Shown piece after piece: positions 56,956 through 64,000 of a stretch of 64,000 nt of DNA. Below the pieces are notes generated by a model. That model saw only the letters and a list, made by a program, of their open reading frames with translations. It did no database searches and was not told the origin of the DNA. The position numbers and the translations under genes are program-made. Within the stretch, counting starts at the first letter, position 1. The number at the start of each line of letters is the position of its first letter. This DNA comes from Cladorhizidae sp. MBARI D1340-BT2 (Eukaryota; Porifera; Demospongiae; Poecilosclerida; Cladorhizidae): assembly GCA_028752905.1 (NCBI GenBank), contig JAQNBH010000014.1:2033993-2097992 (forward strand). Direction: 5' to 3'.

Positions 56956-57149
56956 TGAATCTGCTTGCTGATTATATAACAGCAAGAATTGACCACCAGC
57001 TCCAACTAGATAGGGGCCAATTTGAAATGAAGATCTTCGTACAATTTCAGTGCCAAAAAGAAGCGTAAGAAGAACTGTTTTTAAATGCTAATAATACGCT
57101 ATCGATGAACTCTCAGTTGTTGAAGCTATGAAGTAAGACACAACCTCTA

Positions 57150-57385
57150 TTCTATACATTTATATTTGCCCATTCTATATCTTAATATTTTTCTATTAAC
57201 TATTCTATACATTTATATTCCATTGTATATCTTAATATTTTTCTATTAACTATTCTATATAATTATTTATATTCCATTCTATATCTATTCCATTCTATAT
57301 CTTAATATTTTTCTATTAACTATTCTATACATTTATATTCCATTGTATATCTTAATATTTTTCTATTAACTATTCTATATATTTG
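57150..57385. repeat. AT-rich tandem repeat, about 4 copies
   Basis: Units include TCTATACATTTATATTCCAT, TGTATATCTTAATATT and TTTCTATTAACTA. Confidence 0.9.
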
Positions 57386-57618
57386 GATCTGACTTTAAAT
57401 GTAATCAGTAATCCAATTTGTGGGAAATTTTGAGTGGTAAGGGTTAATGATTAATTCCAGGGAAATCTCGAGCGGGAAGGGTTAATTGTTGCATCCGCGG
57501 CTAAGAAGGCACAAAAGACTTGAGGCCAGGAAGATGATCGTGGTAAGTTAGGTGAAGCACACTGACGGCCTCTGGGAGGGAACACTGCTAATCAACATGC
57601 AGTCACACACCCACGCAC

Positions 57619-57697
57619 CGTTCACCATCACCGTGAGAAGACAGTCGTAGAGAGGCTGCAGCCGAGGGAGGCCACTCGTGATGATCTTATGGAAGAC
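57619..57697 (-). CDS. HID1: HID1 exon
   Basis: The acceptor TGTGTGTGTAG precedes a codon-aligned exon VFHKIITSGLPRLQPLYDCL then LTVMVN, ending G before GTGCGT. HKIITSG--RLQPL-DCLLT is conserved. Separated from the next upstream exon by an intron of only 63 bp. Confidence 0.94.
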
Positions 57698-57760
57698 CTA
57701 CACACACACAACACAGCAGTACAAAGGTCAAGTACCTCTCAGGGCTACGGACAGTTTTAC

Positions 57761-57915
57761 CAGGAAGAGCAGGTCAGCGTGGCTGCCAGAGCTCTTGGGG
57801 AGGTCAGTGAAAGGAATCTTGAGAGTGTATGGTTTGTTGAGACGCACACCAAAGTTGCGCTCGCCAGAGAGCAGGAGAAGAATGAAGGCCCCCATGTGGA
57901 GCATGCCCACCAGAG
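57761..57915 (-). CDS. HID1: HID1 exon, first one visible
   Basis: The acceptor CTCTCTGCAG follows a (GA)n tract. Two bases complete a split codon, then LVGMLHMGAFILLLLSGERN, FGVRLNKPYTLKIPFTDLPK and SSGSHADLLFL, ending on a codon boundary before GTAAAA. GERNFGVRLNKPY is diagnostic. The preceding conserved HID1 exon was not found between 57916 and 64000. Confidence 0.95.
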
Positions 57916-57919
57916 CTGC

Positions 57920-57978
57920 AGAGAGAGAGAGAGAGAGGGAGGGAGGGAGAGGGAGGGAGAGGGAGGGAGGGAGAGAGA
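57920..57978. repeat. (GA)n/(GGGA)n purine tract
   Basis: GAGAGA then GGGAGGGAGA repeats directly beside the HID1 acceptor; on the gene strand it forms an unusually long polypyrimidine tract. Confidence 0.9.
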
Positions 57979-58061
57979 GCCCATAACAAACATAAATCAC
58001 TTGGAGTGACCTCGCAAATGCATACGGCAGCTTCCACCACTCGCTCATCCAGTTCCCACTC

Positions 58062-59785
58062 AAACACTACTATGCCCCCCTCACTCAAACACTACTAGGC
58101 TCCCCTCACTCAAACACTACTATGCCCCCCTCACTCAAACACTACTATGCCCCCCTCACTCAAACACTACTAGGCTCCCCTCACTCAAACACTACTAGGC
58201 TCCCCTCACTCAAACACTACTATGCCCCCCTCACTCAAACACTACTAGGCTCCCCTCACTCAAACACTACTATGCCCCCCTCACTCAAACACTACTATGC
58301 CCCCTCACTCAAACACTACTAGGCCCCCCTCACTCAAACACTACTATGCCCCCCTCACTCAAACACTACTAGGCTCCCCTCACTCAAACACTACTAGGCT
58401 CCCCTCACTCAAACACTACTATGCCCCCCTCACTCAAACACTCCTCACTCAAACACTACTAGGCTCCCTCACTCAAACACTACTAGGCTCCCCTCACTCA
58501 AACACTACTATGCCCCCCTCACTCAAACACTACTATGCCCCCTCACTCAAACACTACTAGGCCCCCCTCACTCAAACACTACTATGCCCCCCTCACTCAA
58601 ACACTACTAGGCTCCCCTCACTCAAACACTACTAGGCTCCCCTCACTCAAACACTACTATGCCCCCCTCACTCAAACACTACTAGGCTCCCCTCACTCAA
58701 ACACTACTATGCCCCCCTCACTCAAACACTACTATGCCCCCTCACTCAAACACTACTAGGCCCCCCTCACTCAAACACTACTATGCCCCCCTCACTCAAA
58801 CACTACTAGGCTCCCCTCACTCAAACACTACTAGGCTCCCCTCACTCAAACACTACTATGCCCCCCTCACTCAAACACTACTATGCCCCCTCACTCAAAC
58901 ACTACTAGGCCCCCCTCACTCAAACACTACTATGCCCCCCTCACTCAAACACTACTAGGCTCCCTCACTCAAACACTACTAGGCTCCCCTCACTCAAACA
59001 CTACTATGCCCCCCTCACTCAAACACTACTATGCCCCCTCACTCAAACACTACTAGGCCCCCCTCACTCAAACACTACTATGCCCCCCTCACTCAAACAC
59101 TACTAGGCTCCCCTCACTCAAACACTACTAGGCTCCCCTCACTCAAACACTACTATGCTCCCCTCACTCAAACAAACACTACTATGTCCCCCTCACTCAA
59201 ACACTACTATGCTCCCTCACTCAAACACTACTATGCCCCCTCACTCAAACACTACTAGGCTCCCCTCACTCAAACACTACTATGCCCCCCTCACTCAAAC
59301 ACTACTATGCCCCCTCACTCAAACACTACTAGGCCCCCCTCACTCAAACACTACTATGCCCCCCTCACTCAAACACTACTATGCCCCCCTCACTCAAACA
59401 CTACTATGCCCCCCTCACTCAAACACTACTAGGCCCCCCTCACTCAAACACTACTATGCCCCCCTCACTCAAACACTACTATGCCCCCCTCACTCAAACA
59501 CTACTAGGCCCCCCTCACTCAAACACTACTATGCCCCCCTCACTCAAACACTACTATGCCCCCCTCACTCAAACACTACTATGCCCCCTCACTCAAACAC
59601 TACTATGCTCCCCCACTCAAACACTACTATGCCCCCTCACTCAAACACTACTATGCCCCCCTCACTCAAACACTACTATGCCCCCTCACTCAAACACTAC
59701 TATGACCCCCCAATCAAACAAACACTACTATGCCCCACTCAAACACTACTATGCTCCCCCACTCAAACACTACTATGCCCCCCCC
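58062..59785. repeat. 25-bp minisatellite, about 70 copies
   Basis: TCACTCAAACACTACTATGC plus CCCCC, with AGGCTCCCC and AGGCCCCCC variants. Variant order repeats at 58297, 58535, 58734 and 59031 (spacings 238, 199 and 297 bp), a higher-order pattern. Frames here are satellite only. Confidence 0.97.
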
Positions 59786-59789
59786 ACAA

Positions 59790-61390
59790 CTCTGCTCCAT
59801 CTTAGAATCCGACCTCACAGCCACCATCCTTACTTCAGATTGGTCTACCCCAAGCATTCCTCTGAAGATAGGTGTCTATCAAGGTGACCCTCTGTCGGGG
59901 GTTGTGTTTAATACAGATTATCACCTTAGTTGACATTTTGCAAGCACAAAAATATCTTGGTCCACCCACCATACCAATCTTCTTCAATATGCAGATGACA
60001 CATATGTATCATTACCAACAGCCCAGCCGCTGGTCAGCAACAGTTGAACACGGTCGACCAGTGGCTTGGATGGTCGGGTATGAAGGCAAATATTGCAAAG
60101 TGCCACTCTGTAGCAATACAAAGCTCTACAGGTCACACCATTGACCCCCAGATTACCTTGTCAGGAAAGACACTCCCTTTCATGGGCAGTAGTACCATCA
60201 AGTTCCTTGGGTTACCCATTCAGATTCCTCAAAATCCTTCCATGGCCCAATCGAACCTTAAGGAGGCTCTAAATCGCATGGTACAAGCAGTGGACAGATG
60301 TCCAGTCACAAGACAGCAGAAGATGAAACTGTACAAGCTTGGTGTATGGTCTCTCACCATCCATGTTTTCCCCATAACTTGGATTGAACGTAACCTAGAG
60401 ACAACAGCCACGAGATTTCTGAAGAAGTGGACAGGTCTTACAAAATCTGCTAGTCCCAATTTGCTCTACCTCCCACAGAGAGATGGAGGTCTTAACCTAC
60501 CATCATTGTCCACTCTCTATAAGCGACTCCAAGTCTCAAGGCAGTGTCAGATACTCACCTCAGCTGACCCTTGTGTCAGAAATATTGCAGAGAAGTGTTT
60601 ACAGGCTGAGATTGCTGCGCAACAACTTAAATTTCGGCCAGCTGTCATTGTTAGGGACACGATGCAGAAAGATCCATCACGCTTTGCATTGACGCTCACG
60701 CAAAGCACTACTTGTAGCAGTCAAGAAGCAGGTGACTAATGAGGAGGAACAAGCCCATTTAAAAGATCTCCGCAACCTACCTAGACCACATGATTCGTGC
60801 CACCGCCCCTGATTCTGCTACCATCTGGGCTAAAGCAGTGCAGTCTCTCCCAGAGGAGTCTTTCAAATTTGTTCACAATGATTGCACATGATACACTACC
60901 CCATAATGCAAATCTGCACCTGTGGGAAAAGAAGAACTCTGACAACTTCCCCCTGTGCCATGAGGATCGCCAGAACCTTGTCCACGTCCTAAACTCCTGC
61001 AAGATAGCCTTGAAATTAAGATTTTACAATGAGCGGCATGACTCTGTTCTGGCTATCATTTACGAAACCATCTCGCAACACCTCCCTAACACAGCCTTTA
61101 GCACTGTTGACCTGGCCAATGCGTACAATTTCCCTTCCCACATCAGCCCTACTGAACTCAGACCTGACATTGTCTGGTGGGATGATGAACGCAAGTGTGT
61201 CTGCCTTGTGGAACTAACAGTGTGTTTCGACACCTTATTCCACGAAGCTGCGACTAGGAAGGAGGTCAAATACATACCACTGCTCTCTGCATGTCAACAA
61301 TCAGGCTACACAGCCAAGCTGATGACATTGGAAATTGGTTCACGTGCCTGCCAAATCTACGTGGTTTCACAAAGCTTCAAGTCGAACTAA
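59790..61390 (+). pseudogene. RLE-type LINE ORF2: RT palm to restriction-like endonuclease
   Basis: 5'-truncated. In order: IGVYQGDPLSGVVFNT (about 59866); QYADDT, the catalytic box, at 59985-60002; then a thumb domain NTVDQWLGWSGMKANIAKCH, TIKFLGLPIQIP and YLPQRDGGLNLPS (60044-60739); a frameshift; then LCHEDRQNLVHVLNSC and PTELRPDIVWWDD followed by LVELTVCFD and KEVKY (60797-61390). RPD-x(14)-E with a downstream K is the restriction-like endonuclease core. The zinc knuckle has lost its first Cys (FPLC where CPLC is usual). At least three frame changes: dead. The same superfamily as 1645-2688, but a different subfamily. Confidence 0.85.
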
Positions 61391-61479
61391 ACATCTCCAC
61401 AACCAAGACTCGTATTCTCTTAGTGCAAGCTGCTAGAGAAGCAATAATTGGCTCCTTTAACATCTGGTGCTGCAGAAAT

Positions 61480-61580
61480 AATCCGTTATTATTCCTTAAA
61501 ATTCCTTAAAATTATTCCTTAATTATCTCTTAATTGTCCCTTAATTATCCCTTAATTATTCCTTAATTATTCCTTAATGG
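61480..61580. repeat. LINE 3' tail: ATTATTCCTTA repeats
   Basis: About nine irregular 10- to 12-bp units of the ATTATTCCTTA type follow the LINE by about 90 bp, as a terminal simple repeat typical of LINE 3' ends. Confidence 0.7.
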
Positions 61581-61904
61581 TTAATTTTTTGTTTTTTTGA
61601 TGTTTTTTTAAAATGTTTTTCTGTTTTTCTGCATGTCACATGCCATAAAGTCACTTAGTTTGTGGTTTGGGGCAAGTGATTGTGCAATGTTTCTGTAGAA
61701 CATTATAACAAGCTGAGCTTGGATGACTCCACCCCTCATTGACTCCACCCCTCATCGGTATGTGTGTACATGTGCACCACAATGCAATGAAGTTTATATT
61801 ATGGGAGAGAGAGGGGGAGAGTGTGAGAGTGTGAGAGATGTTGTGTGTGATATTCAACAAATGTGACTATCTCAATGAACCCTACACAGTGGAGATAGTT
61901 TAAA
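61581..61904. other. intergenic, nothing recognised
   Basis: A short GA-rich run at 61804-61840. Confidence 0.4.
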
Positions 61905-61985
61905 TACGATGACTTCTTGATAATTGCCTGATGAAGGCTATCTAGTGAAAATGTCCAGTTACAAATTTTAACGAGGAAGTCATGC
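61905..61985 (+). repeat. hammerhead-like fold-back repeat, copy 4
   Basis: CTGATGA (61928-61934), then 12 nt, then GAAA (61947-61950), enclosed by inverted arms ATGACTTC (61909-61916) and GAAGTCAT (61976-61983), where stem I of a hammerhead would be. A credible stem III is missing. A second 9-bp hairpin (GACTATCTC/GAGATAGTT) lies just upstream. Confidence 0.45.
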
Positions 61986-63197
61986 CTAGTAAAGAATGCC
62001 AGGCATTGAGTAGCGAGCGGTGCAATGGAGAGGGTTAAGAAATTTAAAGAATTAAGTTTGAAATACTAGCATTGCAGGATTGCATTCCTCCAGCCATTAT
62101 CCTACCCCAAGCATAGCTGTAGGCCGAATATTATTCATTGTGATATGGAGAATTGTAGCTAAGAATGGTACCGATTCCAAACTGGTGCAGGTTGGGATGA
62201 GAACCAGCTCAAAGCAGAGTAACCATGACGATCATTTCCAGTCCAGCAAAGCAGCCATTCGACGTGACGATCATTTCCTGTTTAGAAAGCCCGTCCTTAA
62301 CTCGAACGTGTTGATGAATTCAGTGGCTAAGTCAGAATGTAACTTCACTATCGCTTCCTCTCAGCTACTTACCCGTGCAGCTCACTCACTTGCAGTCAGC
62401 CTTCTTTCCTCAGGCTAGCTTAGATTCTGCGGCTTAGATTCTGCGGCTATTTTCTCAACCTTTATCTTGGACAACCATTCCTGGCTAACATAAGCAGGCT
62501 TATTTGATGCGGGTGAACCTACATACATAATATGGTGAATTAGATACGCCATACATGATAGATAGATAAAGCATAACATGGCAATACCAACTCCCACATA
62601 TATGTGATAGGATCTGAGAAAAGGGGTCTTAGGTACAAAAACAAAAAAAAACTGAGTTATTGACACCAGGTGAAAGAACAAAGCAATGCCTATATTTTGG
62701 AACTCAAATCATCACTTATTTCCATTCAGAAGAAAAGTTATGAAAGCCTGAATGCTAGAGGCTTGAAGCATTCATTTTGAGAAAAACGCGTTTTAAATGT
62801 TAAACGCGTTGTTTTAGTAATTTCCGTGCACCTCCGCGCACGAAGGTCAAGGTGTGAACTCGTGCAAATCTGAGGTGTGAGAAAGAGGACTAGCTAGGCC
62901 GAGCTGCTTCGCGAAGGTGGAAAAGAAACACTTCTTTGCTGATAGGACAACGCGCAACGCGCTATTCTTGGATGAAGCTTGTGCAACAGAAAAGGTAACT
63001 TTTAGACGTTTAGATCAATGGAAGTACGAGTAACAATAATACAAGCTGTGTTTGCTGTTTTTGTTTGTCAATAAAACAAGGATAAAAGTTAGAGAAACAG
63101 ATTAGAGTTATATAGCTCTCTAATGATAACTATAACGTCAGAATAGCCATAAATGTGTCTAGTGTAGGATAGATCTGATATAATAACAATTATTAGA
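61986..63197. other. intergenic, no gene recognised
   Basis: A CpG-containing stretch at 62785-62990 includes ACGCGTTTT and AAACGCGTT. The + frame 62080-62418 and - frame 62415-62681 have no motif. Confidence 0.35.
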
Positions 63198-64000
63198 TTA
63201 TATTTCTTTCTTAGGGCAGGATCTGCTGTTGTGTGCTGTTTTCTTGGTTCGACCCACCCTAACACGCTTTGCTGGAGGGCTGTTACTTGTATTACCAGGA
63301 TCAGGGGTTGCTTGCCTGCTGATTGGTTTGGGAACTGTTGGAAAAGGGCAAGTAATATTCCTGTCATTCTCTGGGCAGAAAGGGCCGATTTGATCGTGTA
63401 AATACCACTGTCGTTCAGGAGACAAGCCTTTTGGTTGAATGATGGAAGGAAGCTCACTCCCATCAGGCATCCAATGTGACTTCAAGAGCTGAATCCGAGT
63501 TTGTTGTGTATCAGCTCTCTCTTTCACATAGCAAACACCAGGCTCAAGCGATGTAAAGTGCAAATGATGCAACTTTTTTATGCCGATGATCTTTTTGAAA
63601 TGTGGAGCAAAGAAATTTGTCCAGTTGTAAGTTGGCACTACAATATTCCGTCCTCATTTGATACTAGCTGTGCTATGTTGCACTGTGCTGAGTCATTCAC
63701 GACCTTTGCAATGTCACTTAATTTGCCAACTTTTGACCTTCGATACAGGCGCTTGAATAGTCCAAAACACCAATCAGGGGAAAATTTGGTGGAGCACTCT
63801 TTGCCATTGAACTGTGAGCAGCCACAGCCACTAGTCATAAACTTGGTTACTAGCTCTTCTTCTTGAGTGTTCACGTCTCGAACTTCAAAATCTACGGATG
63901 AAACTGCAGACAACTGCATCATTGCTTCCAGGACCTGTTCGTCATTGGTCAGCTCTCGAACGTCCTCCAGATCATCATCACTCTCTTCACTCCCTTCAGT
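63198..64000 (-). pseudogene. transposon-like Cys-rich protein remnant, runs off the right edge
   Basis: Two adjoining antisense frames. 63638 to the window end holds an acidic stretch, then TQEEELVTKFMTSGCGCSQF and CSTKFSPDWCFGLFKRLYR, a Cys-rich N-terminal segment. 63198-63638 holds TNFFAPHFKKIIGIKKLHHL, then HFTSLEPGVCYVKE, ERQWYLHDQIGPFC and a basic tail. Both resemble parts of a multi-copy protein seen in sponge and cnidarian genomes that usually has a catalytic core between these parts; that core would be deleted here. The family name is not known to me. Confidence 0.45.

Larger units (their letters stand above)
39021..57915 (-). other. HID1: gene span: HID1, C-terminal 500 residues, 5' incomplete
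   Basis: Eight exons read from right to left: 57915-57761, 57697-57619, 55576-55412, 51631-51479, 50475-49856, 49482-49391, 42934-42776 and 39102-39021. Every junction has GT/AG and compatible phase; the joined frame is 501 codons including TAG. Order and sequence follow the C-terminal part of animal HID1 (Hid1/dymeclin-related family): GERNFGVRLNKPY, HKIITSG, VSPYLK, NNVIQYQFDG, NGTLVGLLPVPHP and DPPIWYDT. HID1 is a peripheral trans-Golgi protein needed for dense-core vesicle formation and neuropeptide sorting in worms and mammals. The N-terminal part is not found upstream within the window. Most introns carry large minisatellites or MITEs. Confidence 0.92.

Noticed and set aside
56179..57068. 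Three overlapping + frames of 240-270 codons rich in Cys, Pro and Leu
   Set aside because: A 19-bp stop-free repeat keeps all three frames open; it is intronic on the other strand.
57920..58063. Upstream HID1 coding (WMSEWWKLPYAFAR frame)
   Set aside because: No similarity to HID1, and the conserved upstream segment is not there; the GA tract and acceptor at 57916 mark an intron.
62785..62990. CpG-rich stretch as a promoter
   Set aside because: No first exon or downstream gene could be supported on either strand.

Overview
The window looks like one stretch of an invertebrate metazoan nuclear genome. A sponge is my best guess, with low confidence: genes are intron-split, intergenic DNA is AT-rich, and degenerate retroelements and DNA transposons of kinds common in marine invertebrates are dense. 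No bacterial operon, rRNA, tRNA or CRISPR array is visible. Minisatellites are the dominant feature: at least twelve arrays, several over 1 kb, occupy roughly a quarter of the window.

Two host genes can be supported. On the + strand, 4084-15006, three phase-compatible exons (4084-4171, 8972-9039, 11086-15006) would encode a secreted protein of about 1,358 residues. It has a signal peptide, a short acidic segment, a basic stretch, Pro-rich and Gly-rich repeats, and a very long Asp/His-rich repeat domain. On the - strand, eight exons from 57915 down to 39021 join without a frame break into the C-terminal 500 residues of HID1, the conserved trans-Golgi/dense-core-vesicle protein. Its 5' exons lie beyond the right edge or beyond what I can recognise.

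Region by region: 1-3384 holds a hammerhead-like repeat, a Ty3/gypsy integrase scrap, a long ATT microsatellite, the C-terminus of a LINE with a restriction-like endonuclease, and a compound TTC/TTA/CTA microsatellite. 3385-15113 holds a perfect 37-bp hairpin and the Asp/His-rich gene, with a 34-bp minisatellite in intron 1. 15114-23650 holds a 56-bp minisatellite, a CR1/Jockey-like RT fragment, and a TIR element with a nested hAT. 23650-28520 is a decayed Ty3/gypsy element with two LTRs, invaded by a hAT remnant and a fold-back repeat. 28521-38150 holds a 37-bp array, an antisense gypsy gag/protease with LTR, unidentified antisense coding remnants, and a 39-bp array. 39021-57915 is HID1, with most introns packed with arrays or transposons. 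58062-64000 holds a 25-bp array, a second endonuclease-LINE, another hammerhead-like hairpin, and a transposon-like coding remnant running off the end.

The most unusual structure is in HID1. The 3' end of the penultimate exon plus the first bases of the following intron has been amplified into a minisatellite, so the exon is followed by a row of near-identical 5' splice sites, the first of them exactly 39 bp (13 codons) apart. A TA-flanked DNA transposon later split this array.
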